Source: Acanthosepion esculentum
Taxonomy: Eukaryota; Mollusca; Cephalopoda; Sepiida; Sepiidae
Reading direction: 5' to 3'
NCBI GenBank assembly: GCA_964036315.1
Contig: OZ038495.1
Location: forward strand, 25,938,190-26,002,189
DNA length: 64,000 nucleotides
Notes under the pieces: generated by a model
Seen by the model: only the letters and a program-made list of their open reading frames with translations
What the model was told of the DNA's origin: nothing
The model's database searches: none
Position numbers and translations under genes: made by a program
Part shown: piece by piece, positions 1 to 13,916 of the stretch
Position numbering within the stretch: position 1 is the stretch's first letter
Layout: the number at the start of each line of letters is the position of its first letter

Positions 1-3000
1 GGAAAACTAAATGGCATTTTTAGACATTTGATTTACATAAAGGTACAGACTTTCTGACAGCATTAAATATTTCACTGATCTCTAGAATGAAATTCCAACA
101 CTCCAGTTTTGAACCTAAACTTAATTTTTAATCTCATTTCCTCAAAAAACAGTAAAGATTTAGAAAAAAATATTTTGTATCATTATTTATGTCAAACCCC
201 AACTTTCAAATTGAGTGCAATACCACAGTTCTAAAATCGACTTGTCCTAATGACCATGACATACAAATTTTGACACTTGAACTCTCTCACACATTTTTTT
301 GGGGTGTGTTAAGAAAGAACATTCTTAAATGGAGTGAGTGGAGCTTTTAACAACTCTTACCATTTGGATCCACATATTTGTATGAGGCCACCTTTTCTGC
401 AATGACTGATCATTGTAAAAAGATCACCACAATTGCCTCCCTGCTACTGATAATGACAAAGATTCTCAGTGAAACACAATCCCAGGTTTCTTGATGAACT
501 GAAAGTGTAACGTATCAAAAAGTCTCTGTTTAATGCAACTACAATACTATCTTAATGTTATTGCATGATGTCTAATATAGATTTACCATGAAATTTCCAA
601 ATCCAGGAATTGAACCTACAATCACTAAGTGACATTAAGATTTGATTAACAATCAAATATACAATGTGTATACATGCATGTATATGCTCACATTTTTTAT
701 TTTTCCCTCTAAGTTCAATGTAAGATGCTTTTAACATTTGGTTATCATGGCGAGTTTGTATTGTTTTTTGATAATTGAATTTTGCTACGAGGAATTATCA
801 TATATTTTGAACTATTCCATCTATTAAAACTTTTTTCACCTTGATCATTGTTTTTATAGATATGTTTTGGCCAAGTACTTTCTGGTCATCTACCTCCATC
901 CATTATTTTGGCTAATACGGAGGTTATCATTTATGCGTTGATAGTATTATTTTTGTCCTTGTGATGCTGTTTGTTCTTGTTTCTTGCTGAATTTAATGGT
1001 TTATTATAAATATGTTGAATGTTTTAGAGTTAGAATGTTGTTGATGGTGCAGCAGGGTATTATATCTCTTTATGTAATTTTTTTTTTTTCTTTCACTTAC
1101 CAAAAAGGTTTATTGGTCATTATCAGTAAAAAAAATTATTACTAAAAAGATATGTGAAAACCATTGACTTAATGTTCAGTTTTCTGTGTGTAAAATTTCT
1201 TAGTGTGGGACAGCCTGTAGATTTTTTTTTTTTTTTTTTTTTTTTAGGTATTTGTGTTTTTGCAACACCATGACAATTATTTAAACTTGCAATATGTATA
1301 CAACCCAGACATTTGTTATAGTTGTAAACTTTACTTCACTTTGAATTTAAAAAAATAAAGAGCAAAATTCTAATTTAGATTGAATGTGAAATGTATATGG
1401 TATCAGCAAATTAAAGACGTCGTAAATTTTTTTTAACAACCCCCTGCCTCTCTCACTTTTTTTTTTTATGTTAGATCCATTACTAAGTCTGTTGCATAAT
1501 GACAAACAAAAAAAAATTTTACACGGTAAATGATTCTTTCCTTCTCAACACGTTTAACACATTTCCATTAATCATATCAATCAAACATTATGCAGTTTTC
1601 AGGTCATGAACTTATTGATCTACTTTCATAACTATTTATCAAAAATTTATAGAATCTCTGAATTTGGAACTTTCTATTGCGTAAAATCCCTTTTAAAGTT
1701 TACCCTATGACCTTTCAAAAAGATAAAACCAAGCTTTCAACTAGTATCAGAAATATACCAGAGAAGCATTTTTGTAGCTTAAATATTTTTAGTCAAGGTG
1801 GTGCATTGCTATTATGCTAAAAATAAAATGTTTCAAAAATTCCTAGAGCTACTTTTATTTTTTTCTCCTCTTTCAGTTGGGAAGAGAAAAATTCAGCAGG
1901 TGGTAGCACATATTTGTAGCAACAACCATAGAATGTACAGAATTACTATCACTGCTATTACTTCAAGAATGATATGTCTATTCAGAGTATAGTATCTGTG
2001 TCTTGAGTGAGCTAGTCTCACCTATCATTCATGCCAATCTTGGGTTATGGATTCTTAATGTGAATAAACATTATATGAGGATAAAACTAGATCTAATGTT
2101 TCTAATTTAGTTTTTCCACTCCAGGGGTTGTAAGATTCATGCCATCTCAAAGAGTATTTTTATTAAATTTCTGTAATAGTTGATGACAAAATAATTCAAA
2201 TATCAGTGTATTTGTTTAGCACCCCTTCCATTATTTTATGTTTATTTTTTTTATTTGACTTTGATTAGGAAAGATTTAAAATATTTTGCTTAATAATTTG
2301 TTGATTGCTGTATGGTCTTAATACTTCTTTTTAAGTTAAAAGCACTGTTAAGTGAAATGTAAACAGAATATGGATGGATGAATAGATTTAAATAGATCAT
2401 AACAACTATTTCCTCAGGTCCAAAAATCTCAGGCTTGTTCAAACAGAAAATATTCACCTTCAAGAACTGCTATTAACCATTGGTCATTTCACAAACTTAA
2501 GTAGCAACTTTTCGTATCTATAATTTTATGATTTATTATTATGCAAGATGTTTGATAATTTTATTGCAACTAGATTAAGTAAAACTAGGATGAGATCTTT
2601 TTTTCTTTAGAAATGAGCCTTTTGGGATGAGCATCATTAACCCAGTTTGATATATTTTTTATTTTTTACTATCAGCTTAAATAAAGCACAATACCAAAAC
2701 TAGAAATGCAATTTTTGATAGATCTTTTTACCAGCTGTTTTCCATGTTCTATTCCTTGGAAAATCAGATTTTTGGAATGTCAGAGACAAATCACTTATCT
2801 ACTTAAATTTTTCAGTTCCTAACTGAAAATGATTTTATTTTATTTTTTTATTTTTATTTTATCTCTCACCAAAAATTGAACTCTGGTTATGATTTTTTCC
2901 TGTGCTTTATAAGCAGTCAGTTTTAGTTGATTCCTTACCTGTTTAGTCAAATTATGTTAAAAATGAAGTTGAATATGCTTGTAGATTAGAGATAGAGAGA

Positions 3001-3348
3001 AAAATTTTTTTTTTTTAATTCCATGCTTTCATACTTTTTACATAGCCAGAAAAAAAATCAGTTTGTAATAATTACAGCTATTTATTTGGTTTAGCAAGAG
3101 AAAACAGTGTGGTGCTTTTGTAGAATTTAATCAAAATTGTTCTTGTATTCTTTTGAATGAATTTATGCTTAATTTTTCTTGACAAAATTTGAATCATGAA
3201 CTCACAGCTTTCAGATTAAAAATGCAATTCCTTTTTTCTTATTCTAGAATAGTTTGTGTTTTTGATACTTTTATTTTACCAGATTAACTTTAATTTGTGA
3301 AGTTTTGAAAATCATTAAATTCACTGGCATTTAAAGTATTTTTTAGCA

Positions 3349-3350
<2 letters not shown>
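1..3350. other. Upstream RSK intron, nothing recognised
   Basis: AT-rich sequence with homopolymer runs (for example a 24-base T run at 1222-1245) and no open frame with recognisable protein similarity. It is taken as intron because the first exon at 15716 begins with an acceptor. Confidence 0.5.

Positions 3351-3419
<69 letters not shown>
3351..3419. repeat. (CA)30 microsatellite with (TA)n tail
   Basis: Perfect CA repeat from 3351 to 3410 followed by TA units to 3419. The CA-to-TA compound form recurs at several places in the window. Confidence 0.98.
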
Positions 3420-3777
3420 TATATATAATGATGAGTTTTGATTTCTTCATGTCTATAACTTAAATATTTTAGTATTTTCTGTTTTGTGGAAACTAATATA
3501 TTTAATTAGTCTTCCTTTTTACACACTTTTTAAAAAAATTTCACTTTTATTTTTTAAACTATAATTAGATTAATTTTAAACTTGAACCTTCTGGGATTGT
3601 GTATTCAACTCCAGCTGATATTTGAAAGGATATATATTATATCTGAGGTTATATTTCTTAATTTCACAAGCCAGAAATGGAAGATTAACCAATTAACTTT
3701 TTACACTATATATTTCAGAAGAGTAATGTTTAAATTATCGCGTTAGATCACTATGAAATTTCTGATGGTTGATTTTT

Positions 3778-4928
3778 GGGTCATTCCATGTCAAAACACC
3801 AGCAAGAAGTTGAAATCTGTACCCACCAACTCCGAATTACTTGAAATTTGGCACAAATGTTCCCCTTTATGAGTTAGGAAAGTGTGACAAATTATTTTGT
3901 GCTAGACTTTACCGCTCCAATTTTAGGGGGGGGTGTATAATTGTCCTATTTTGCCTCTAATTTAAGCCATCGCAACGTCGCCAAATTTCAATGTTTTTTT
4001 TTTTTAATTAAAGAAAAATACTTCCATGCCTTCAATATTTCTGAAATTTGGTATGTAGGGCAAATAAGAAGTGTAGAATCCAAATATTTAACTACTTTAA
4101 GCCTACACTTGATAGGAAATTTTATTTTACTCACCTAAATACATGACATCAAAATCAACAACTTTTCACCTATGTAGCTTATGGTCAGTCTATCGAAAAT
4201 ATGTCCTCTTCAATTTTCATAATATTTTTTGTTTAACATCTACAATGCCTGCTCAAGTTCACCAAAAAATTTTGTGAAGGTTTTATGTCTACTTAAGAAG
4301 ATAGGACCCTGCCAAGTTTAGAGTTTTTTCCTATGTATGTGCAGGATTTCCGAGAAAGGTTATAATTAAAGACCTAATGCTCCATGACCTCTAAAATGTT
4401 GATATTGTGCTAAGTAACTTCTTAAACTATTCAATAAGATTGTTTTTATTAATTTAAAAAAAAAAATTGAATATATTTTGCAGCTATTACTTTTTGTACA
4501 GATAGATTGTCTTTAAAAAGTGGTAAACATTGCCTCATGTATGATAATCAACAGTGCATAGAAAATTTGTAAATGGTACTTAACAAATGGAGTTAAAAAA
4601 ATTCTTTCTGTGTTTCTTTTAATTTTATTTTGGTTAATTATTTTCATGAAACAAAAAAACATTTGATTTTTTTCATCCACAAAAAAGTCATAAGATAAAT
4701 GTGAATCTTTAAAAAATAATATTTGTAGTTGGCACTTAACATATTTATCTAGTTAAAGCAAATGCTTTCATTACTTTTTTAAATTTTTATTTTTATTTTT
4801 TAAATAATTTTTCAAAATTATTTTCATGAAACAAATATTTGAATTTTGTTTCCTTCAGGAGAAAATCATAATAAAAATGAATATAAAAGAGTTTTTAAAA
4901 GATTACATTTTAAACTACACTATGCACT
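3778..4928. repeat. Left terminal inverted repeat (about 1.15 kb)
   Basis: Matches 7445-8566 on the opposite strand with only scattered substitutions and small gaps. Clear anchor blocks include gattacattttaaactacac (4901-4920) at the inner edge and ggcacaaatgttcc near the outer end. Confidence 0.92.
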
Positions 4929-4949
4929 AAATTTTGTTGTGCATATAGA

Positions 4950-7328
4950 CTAAATTGTTTTGGATATAATTTTTTGCAAAGATAATTTATCCATCTTGGA
5001 CAAATGATAAACTCTAGCATTTGCTGTTGTAGGAACATCAACAGTGCACAGAATATTTATTAATAGTACAAAACATATATCCTTAAAATCTTCTTTCCAG
5101 TAAAATGTATGTGATGGAAGAGCTAGGTGCATGAACTTAATCAGCAAGTCCTTATTCTCCATATCAATTCCCAGGACCATGCCAATCCAAATTTTATTGT
5201 TGCACTTGCAACAAACATATCCTGAAAGAAAATAATTTACTGGTTTTTCTTCAGCCCCAATAGAAAAGTCATATTTTAGGTCATAGTTTTCATCTTCACT
5301 ACATTGTTTCATAACTATTTGAATAAATTGATGAAAACTTCTTGTTCCTGGGACTGTGGATGCATTTTTGAATCTCATAGTGAGACTCCTCCTCACTTCC
5401 TCAACTTCTTCCTTTTCAACCAGAATGAATTCGATACCTTCAATTGCAGATTTACAATATTCAAACATAGATTCTGTGGAAAGGATTTGTTTGGTAGTTG
5501 GTCTTCGGAGACTTTCTTTTTACACCGTCCTTTTCACTGTCCCACATATGCCATCATAAGGTTGTTTACCATGACTAAGAAATTCCATTTTGTATTGAGC
5601 CCAAAATCTTTCTGATGGTTTCACAAATTAGCAACGTTCTTATAATTCTTGTATTGTGCTGCACAACCATCAGTAAAATACTCAATATTTTTTATGTTTG
5701 GCAAGGTAGCTTTGATTACCTCAATAATTTTTTTTCTGTACCATATAAACAAACGCTACATCATGTGAGTTGTCACTTGACATAATGCAGAAACATTCAC
5801 TTTGCATTGCATTTTCAAGCTTAAAGTAGAGTACCACTGGGTGTAAAGTACATTGTGAAGTATTCCAATGATAACTCTGGATCTCATCTTGAACTATACA
5901 TTTGTAGTTTTCGGCAAAATCTCCGAGGAACAAAATTTCACTATCACTAATCTCCTCTTTTCTTTGCTTTAAGTACCTTGATTGTGATTTAGCCAAGTAA
6001 GAATGAGGTGCTAATTTATTCAGTTGCAAAACAACTAAATTAATTTAAGCTTGACAGGATTCCTTTTGTGTCGTCAAAGTCGATCAGTCAGTTGTTGTCC
6101 ATTGGAAGAACTCTATTGATTCAGCATTATCAATATATCCTTCCATGGTGTCATAAAGAAATTATTCAAGCTGCCCTGATGATTTAGGACAATTTGGGCA
6201 CCTATGAATCATACACTCTGCTACTGGTATTACAGACAATATATTTCCAAAGATCTTTTATATGATACATTCAGTGGTTCCAGTAATTCATATTTACAAC
6301 ATGTGTACCTGCACTACCAGCAAGGACACACCATTTCGGCCCTAGACTACAAAATTTTGAAAATCCCAAAGGTACTGTTGGGTTCTGTTCCTTGAATGCT
6401 CTGAAGAGCTTAAGTAGGTTGCCCAAGATGAGTCTTTTCTGCTGATGAATATTACATTTAATACTAACATAGTCTTTCCTGTCTGGCATCAGTCGAGTAT
6501 ATTCATCATCTTGGTAAAGTGCTTCCACTAACTGTGCAATATCAGCAGGCAAAGACTTGCTCCTTTTCGGTTCTGGCACAGCTAAAATACCTCTTTCCAA
6601 AAACAATTTGTAAGCCTTGCGTACAATGTGTTCTGAAACACCAAAAACATCCATGACTTTTTTGTGTGACCAGTCAGTAGGGGCAAGTGTCAAAATCTGT
6701 ATTTTGATTTTAGTTGATTCCACTGTCTTCACTTTTACTACAAGAAGTTCTACCATTTTATCAAAGCACTTAGCTTTATCTAAAATATCCTTTTTGATTT
6801 TTAAAGCCTCATCATTCGACAGCTCATAGTCGACGTTTAATGACTTGACTACTTTGGTCTTTACACTTGCATTGCAGAAAAAAGTTTCTCTTACCTAAAG
6901 TAGCTTTTCCAGAGTAATGGAGCTTTTTTGTTTTCGGTGGAGAAATTCCAATAGCAGAGAAACATTCATTGATATTTCTCTTCTCTGTTTCTGCAGAAGT
7001 ACTTGTATCAAGCTCTTTCATTTCCTCATCCGATACATGTCTTGGTTCTTCATCGGGAACTAGTTTGTGGATTTGTTTTCAACAATTAGGGCAGAGTTTC
7101 TTGCATGAGATTAATACCAACTTAGCCTTTACCATTCATAGTTAGTCAACAAGCTCTGTTTGTGATGGTAACAGTCTGTATTTTATCCTCATCAAGTCCT
7201 GTTCTATAGGCAATAAGCTTTACATCCATTGCAGCCAACTGATCAACTGAAATCAATCCAACCTGTTTATCATTGAATAAACCATGACATGTTTCAACTG
7301 TTAGCTCAGTATAAATAGAACAATTCAT
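4950..7328 (-). pseudogene. Broken transposase-like gene inside long TIRs
   Basis: Five - strand fragments run in order 7328-7146, 7021-6824, 6756-6271, 6029-5721 and 5468-4950, separated by frameshifts and stops. Characteristic blocks are SWSHKKVMDVFGVSE-like with LPADIAQLVEALYQDDEYTR (helix-rich N part), GFSKFCSLGPKWCVLAGSAG and GTH, DEIQSYHWNTSQCTLHPVVL (catalytic-domain-like), HGKQPYDGICGTVKR (5640-5540) and a C-terminal GYVCCKCNNKIWIGMV segment with VPTTANARVYHLS. The same block order is found in a widespread family of uncharacterised metazoan proteins that look transposon-derived; that recognition is from memory. Position between TIRs supports a transposase. Catalytic residues were not identified. 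Confidence 0.75.
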
Positions 7329-7444
7329 CTTTAACTGAAAAAAAGAAACTACTGTACTTCAAATTCAGTGTGCAAGTAATTAGAAAAATAGCACCTTTTT
7401 CCTTGGATACTGGATGGTAAGTGACTGATGTTTCAGGACCAGGC

Positions 7445-8566
7445 AGTGCATAGTGTAGTTTAAAATGTAATCTTTTAAAAACTCTTTTATATTCATTTTT
7501 ATTATGACTTTCTTCTGATTAAAACAGAATCAAATATTTTGTTTCATGAAAATAATTTTGAAAAATTATTTAAAAAATAAAAATTTTAAAAAGTAATGAA
7601 AGCATTTCCTTCAACTATATAAATATGTTAAGTGCCAACTACAAATATTATTTTTTAAAGATTCACATTTATCTTATGACTTTTTTGTGGATGAAAAAAA
7701 ATCAAATGTTTTTTTGTTTCATGAAAATAATTAACCAAAATAAAATTAAAAGAAACACAGAAAGAATTTTTTTAACTTCATTTGTTAAGTACCATTTACA
7801 AATTTTCTATGCACTGTTGATTATCATACATGAGGCAATGTTTACCACTTTTTAAAGACAATCTATCTGTACAAAAAGTAATAGCTGCAAAATATATTCA
7901 ATTTTTTTTTTTTTAAATTAATAAAAACAATCTTATTGAATAATTTAAGAAGTTACTTAACACAATATCAACATTTTAGAGGTCATGGAGCATTAGGTCT
8001 TTAATTATAATCTTTCTCGGAAATCCTGCACATACATATGAAAAAACTCTAAACTTGGCAGGGTCCTATCTTCTTAAGTAGACATAAAACCTTCACAAAA
8101 TTTTTTGGTGAACTTGAGCAGGCATTGTAGATGTTAAACAAAAAATATTATGAAAATTGAAGAGGACATATTTTCGATAGACTGACCATAAGCTACATAG
8201 GAGAAAAGTTGTTGATTTTGACGTCATGTATTTGGGTGAGTAAAATAAAGTTTTCTATCAAGTGTAGGCTTAAAGTAGTTAAATATTTGGATTCTACACT
8301 TCTTATTTGCCCTACATACCAAATTTTAGAAATATTGAAGGCATGGAAGTAATTTTCTTTAATTTAAAAAAAAAAACACTGAAATTCGGCGACGTTGTGC
8401 AGCCTTAATTTAGAGGCAAAATAGGACAATTATACACACCCCTTAAAATTGCAATGGTAAAGTCTAGCACAAAATAATTTGTCACACTTTTATAACTCAT
8501 GAAGAGGAACATTTGTGCCAAATTTCGGTGAGTGTAATGCCCTGGTGAATTGACCTGGAACAACCC
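7445..8566. repeat. Right terminal inverted repeat (about 1.12 kb)
   Basis: Inverted copy of 3778-4928, about as long, ending in gacctggaacaaccc at 8552-8566. Inner edge agtgcatagtgtagtt at 7445. Confidence 0.92.
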
Positions 8567-11199
8567 TTTCTAAAAGGAAATGGATCTGCTAGTCAGAGGT
8601 TAATAAACTCCAGATATAACTAATTTTGTTAGTGTGAGAGGTTCCATTCCTAGTTTAAAACTTGTGATCATAAGTTTGCCAAGTGTTCACACCAGAATAA
8701 AAATTATGTCCTTATCTATCTTTAATCTTCTCTATCATTTTACCTTTGACACTGCACTGATTGACTTGTCGGCAGGGGTGACATCAGTGCAGTGTTGCAA
8801 TGTTGTCATCAAAGATCTTGCTACAGCTTTGACATTGTCAAAAAAGATGGTTGACTGCCTGTAGTTGGGTTCAGCTGTCGATTTCTGCTGTTTGTAAATG
8901 TGGAGCAAAAGAGACAGACATTTGGAAGCTTAAGGCAGGGTAATATTTTGACTGTTTTGCGGTTATGTGGACTGGTTAGTCAGAAGGCAGGTAATAAAAG
9001 TAGGCCTCCATTTGCTTCTTCTTTACCTACAGAATTATATGTCTTGTTTCTCATCTGGAGGACTTCTTACTCCCCAGCAGTCTGTGTCACATAAAAACAA
9101 CACTGCATACAAATACTCTAAGCTGGTAACTCTACCAAACCAACAAGAAATTTTTCTCCAATATAAATCTCCCAACATCTTCAATAGAACTTTACACACA
9201 TGCTGTATGTACAGATAAGGACATCATCATTATATATATATATATATATAAACACACACTTCCATTTACTTCTTTTTATATTCTTCCTATTTAGGTTTGC
9301 TAAGACAGTAAAATGTTATATTTACAATATTGTTTGTAATTCCATCCTGGTCTTTCTTGTCTCTCATATAAACATCCACATCTCCCACAAAACATTTCTA
9401 CAATAAACTGGCAACCTTGGAAATCACCATGGAGCCACTCACAAAGCAATGAAAAAGAACCATTAAAACAGTCAGTCATGCCTTCACTCTCCACCATTGC
9501 CTCAATATCAAACATACCTTTCAGAAGAGCAATTTCTTGGGATGCATAAGATAAACTTTTGCAGGTAGATACAGAAAGGTTAAGGTGGAAGATAGGAAAA
9601 CTGCCATTGTCTCTTTCATCAAGGTCATGCCAGAAATGACTCAAAAGATCTGTGGTTCATAAAACATCAGGACAATATTCAGAACCAGCTAAACAGTACA
9701 GCCATCCCTGCCAAGCGAAGCCTAACAGAGAGAGCATAATCAACAGAACTGCATATTCCATACTTTGCAATTGTCGCATTAATAAAAAGATTAAATCAGT
9801 TTTAAGGAATATAGGAACTAAAAACACTTATTTACAATCAGACAGAAAATTGAAATTTCTGGAGTGCATAATGAAAGTGTGCGTAAAGAATTTAATACTT
9901 ACAGGAGGCTGAAGACAAAAGCAGGGGTAGTACTTTAAGCGGGCTTTTGTGAATGGATGACAAAACAAGGACAAAAGAGAGAGAGAGTAAAGAGCTAAAA
10001 GTTGAAGCAATAAAAAACAGTAAGTTATGGAGAGCAATGGTTACTTGTAGGGACACAAAATAAAAGATTATTAGAAGCAGAGTTGATAGGTGATTGAGCT
10101 ATTCTAATTCTCTCTTGCTCCCGTTCCCCTTCACTAAAGAATAACTTCATCTTGCCCCTTCTACTAATTTGAGCTCTTGCATAAGCACATTTAAATAACG
10201 TGGCAATTTTAATCATTTGATAGGCACTCTTAAGTTTAGTGATCAGAGAGAGTTGAGATCATGACTTTTCTTTTGTTTAAATTAAATCTCGTCTTAGTAG
10301 TCTTTACAACTTTGAAAGCACAATAAAATTTTTATTCAGTAATACAAAACTTGTGTAATTTAACTCCATTCTTGGTAGTTTTAAACTCCTGGGATTAGAT
10401 TGGTATTTATTTATACTTTTTTTATTTCCTGAAAATTCATGGTCTGTCAACCACCAAACCGATGAGGTTTTGCATAAATAAATGACTAAGCAAAACTTAA
10501 AATTTTTTCTTTAGAATCTTAGTAATCTCTTACTTTTAAATTTATTTTCTACATAGTCAGATTTGATAATGGGAGTCAATGTTTTCACAGTAAAATAAGT
10601 ATTAACCAACTACTGTTGCTAAAATTTCCAAGATATATTTATATGATTCACATGGCATTTTATCAACTAATTTTATTAGAAATGGTAATGTGAGATTTTA
10701 TTATGCAACTCAAGGATTGTTAATGTGTGTGTTTGCTGATCAGCTGGAGGTTTGACATAACACAAGAATAGGTGGTGATCAACACTTAGCCAGCCCTTTC
10801 AATTGGGGTTCAGAATACAATGACTGCATACCCCAAAAGGTCACCTGTTGGCCACGGGTGGCAACCTGTGATGTGGATTCCTGGTGGCTGAACAGTCTGT
10901 GACACAGATGTCTATCCGATCAGTTAGCTTGTCAAGCCAAGCCCTAACACATCCATGACTGATACAACTACACTATACCCACTAATAGTTTTATCAATTA
11001 ATTTCCCATCATAATCAACGAACTATTCATGTGTGTTAGAGTAGAGGCAGAGGGTCAATCGGTTTAAAATTACAAAACTTCAACATGACTGTATGCCACA
11101 GAAGTTTCAACTATAATTGGGAGGTGGAACTATTTAAACAAGTATATCATCCTTGTAGCCCTGTTAAAGTCTAGGCAAATGGGTTTTCCCCTTGATATC
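8567..11199. other. Intron, unassigned; short (TA)n
   Basis: A (TA)n tract lies at about 9231-9250. A 114-codon open frame on the - strand (9300-9644) resembles nothing I recognise. The stretch 10735-11040 is less AT-rich than its surroundings and may be the 5' untranslated part of the LINE that follows; that is a guess. Confidence 0.4.
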
Positions 11200-12210
11200 A
11201 CCCATTATTGGGCTCTGGGGGAGCATGGATGATGAAATCTCACCTAATACATATGTCCTATAACAAATCAACCAAGAAAATGCATACAGAATCTGATTCT
11301 TACAATGAAATTAAAAAATATTCCTTTTTGAAATTCATAGTTCTTGAATCAACAAGAAATACTCCACTAAGGAATTTTTTACCATTCTTAATAGAAAAGT
11401 TCATATCCTCAAACATAACTCCCAAAAATGTAACAAAAGCAAAAGATGGTACCTTACTTGTAGAAGTTAAAAACAAAAAAAAAAACAAAAAAAAACTGCA
11501 GATATACTACTAAAAAATTTTCTATAAAAACAAGATAATCAAATATTAAATTTAACCAAGGGACTAGCGAAAAGAAAGGAATTGTCCCTCTGCTCTATTG
11601 AAGAAATAAAAAAAATAAAATAAAATAAAAAAAACGTGTCAGTTACATAAAAAGAATAATTATAAACAAAGATTGAGAAACAATACAAACTCATACATAT
11701 ATAACATTCAAACTCTGACAATCCCAAGAAAGATTAAAATTGGATATGTAATAGAAAGAGTTCAACAGTATATCCCTATATCAAGATGTTTCAAATGTCA
11801 CGGACATCATGAAAATAGATGTACAGGGTGAAAAAGTCTTCCAAAAATGTAGTGATAAGAAACCAGCCCATCCAGAGAATCAATGCAGGAATATGATTAA
11901 ATTTGCAAATTGTGATGAAAATCAGTTTATGCACCAATATGTGAGTCATGGAGAAAAAAGAAAATATTAAAAATAAAGTACAGTTAAACCTTAGATTCCC
12001 TAAAACAAGAGAAATAGAAACATTAAAGAGCAAAATTACATTGTCAAATGTTGTAAAATTCAAAAAAAGAGAAAAAGTAAAATATAGATCCCTGGTAGAT
12101 AGACTACAACAACTAGGTCCAGATGACTGACCAAAGTTTATAAAAGAATTCAAAACTAAACTAAAGGGGCAAAAAATGGACAAGATCCAAAGGAAGATAT
12201 GCATAATAAA
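11200..12210 (+). pseudogene. Decayed non-LTR retrotransposon ORF1 (gag-like)
   Basis: An open stretch 11208-11513 contains PFLIEKFISSNITPKNV followed by KDGTLLVEV, the conserved fold of Jockey-type ORF1 proteins. Further on, past stops and frameshifts, come two zinc-knuckle remnants: CFKCHGHHENRC (about 11787-11825, two residues short of CX2CX4HX4C) and a second around 11850-11890 ending in HPENQC. ORF1 proteins of this kind bind element RNA. No endonuclease or RT is visible downstream, so this is a 5' fragment. Confidence 0.7.
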
Positions 12211-13778
12211 TACTATAATATACCAAACTTCAAGATACTATTTTTAAAAGTACCTGTTTCCCTGTTACTAAGCTTCATGAGAGAAATAGGTTTTCTTAAA
12301 CTCTTGTAGCTACAACACGCACACACACACAAAAAAAGTTTCACAAAATACTTGTTTATCAATACAAAATATTCACATCCCAAAACATCTGTCTGATAAA
12401 GTAGTTAAGAATAAAATAAAAAGGATTAAAAATTACTTGAAGTAAAAACTACCTAATTCAGCATTAAATGTGACCCATAAGGGTGATATGCTGGTAAACA
12501 ATGCTTTATCTTACCAACAAGTAGCTCTTGCTGCTGGAGGCAATCTTGTAACACTTGTGCCAAAGAGTGTAGCCCCTTGCTAGCCTGAAAAGTCACATCC
12601 ATGCTTCCCACAGATGAAATCAATTATAAAGTACTTTAAGTGATGACTATACTCATGAACAAGGAAGCTGTCATCACATGTATACAAAGTATAGTTATTG
12701 ATATATATTAATTTTAGATAAAGATTGTCATGGGATTGTAAGAAAGATATAAACTTAATAAAATATTGTACTGTTTTAAGCAATGGGAATACATTGGAAA
12801 TCATAAAATTGAACAATCATGAAAGAAATTGAAAATATTGGCAAGATAAGAACAAGAAAAAATTGGCTTTAAGAATGTTACAAAAAGAGGTGAGAAAAGC
12901 TATAAAGGCAAAATAAGTAAGAAAAGTGGATTGACTAACAAGTATTATTTGAAAGAGTTGGTATTTCATATTTTTAGCCAAACTACCATGTTTTAGTAAA
13001 CCTCAGAAAGAAAACTTTCTCAACAGTAATTTTTACTGATGACTATAGAAAAGGATTAGATGGACCTGATGACTGGGCTAAATGCTGGGTCCTTCATAGA
13101 AATCGTCAACCAGCATTATTTTTGTTCTAATTTTTGTCATTATATATTAAGCATGTAAATTTTAGTTTAATTTCTTTTGAAACAATACCCTATTTATTGA
13201 TTCTTCTGTGAAGTTTGACAATACATTGATATTGATTCACTTACTGTGTATTGTATTGAAACATTATCCGGGCATTGATTCCATTTATTCTCTTGAGTAT
13301 TGCTATAGCCCTGTCAAAAATAACTCCTGCATGATTCCTCATCTTTTATTCTTCTGACAGAATTGTGAATAAAGCAGCAATGGTTTTTTGTTATTATTTC
13401 TCACCTTTCTGTCTCTCTTTTTCTTCATGACTCAGACTGTGTTCTGCCATTCATTTATGCAACCTATAGAAAAGAAAAATACATTTTTTTTCTCTCTCTC
13501 TCTCTCTCTCTCCAAAACACCCACGCAATTGGTTTTACTGTAGTGTCTGGCCATGCTACAGGCTTATGAAAAGTATATATTCATTCTACTTGGACAATGG
13601 TGGTTATAAGGCACAGAAGACCTGCCTAAACTCTAAGTTATCTTGTTCATTTTATTATTATTATTAATCCAATCCACCAATACCAATGGGGATATTTATA
13701 ATTGCTCTTACTAGATTTTAAAAGCATAGAAATAGCATAAATTGTGAACGAAATTGTCCAAACCAATGATTTGATATA
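12211..13778. other. Intron, nothing recognised
   Basis: Short CA and CT tracts (for example a CT run at about 13491-13512) and no open frame of recognisable similarity. Confidence 0.45.
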
Positions 13779-13914
13779 CAATGTAACCCGGATATAAGAG
13801 AGTTGTCGGGACTGGAGAAGAAGTCTCTTATATCCGGGTTTGGTCTAATATATATACATTAACACAGGCTCTAATTTGGGACCAGAGAAAATCTCTTATA
13901 TCCGGCTTACACTG
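13779..13914. mobile_element. 136-bp pogo/Tigger-like MITE
   Basis: Begins CAATGTAACCCGGATATAAG and ends, on the other strand, with CAGTGTAAGCCGGATATAAG; both ends are flanked by TA (13777-13778 and 13915-13916), the expected target duplication. A third copy of the motif lies inside in inverted orientation (ctcttatatccgggtt), so the left half can fold back on itself. Terminal sequence starting CAGTG and ending in a CCGGATATAAGAGA block recalls pogo/Tigger elements. No coding capacity. Confidence 0.8.
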
Positions 13915-13916
13915 TA

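Larger units (their letters stand above)
3778..8566 (-). mobile_element. 4.8 kb DNA transposon with 1.1 kb terminal inverted repeats
   Basis: The segment 3778-4928 is repeated in inverted orientation at 7445-8566, and between them lies a broken - strand protein-coding region (4950-7328). Outer termini read GGGTCATTCCATGTCAA on the left and, on the opposite strand, GGGTTGTTCCAGGTCAA on the right. The flanks are T-rich (ttttt / tttc), so a target duplication cannot be scored. TIRs this long are unusual. Superfamily is not certain; long-TIR groups such as Sola or Kolobok are candidates. The copy is inactive because its coding region is frameshifted. Confidence 0.85.

Noticed and set aside
9300..9644. 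114-codon open frame on the - strand as a gene
   Set aside because: No recognisable domain, no neighbouring exon signals considered convincing; could be chance or an unknown element.
13066..13110. CTGATGA followed by GAAA on the + strand as another hammerhead
   Set aside because: The 26 bases between cannot form a stem II adjoining both motifs, and no stem III or stem I is evident.
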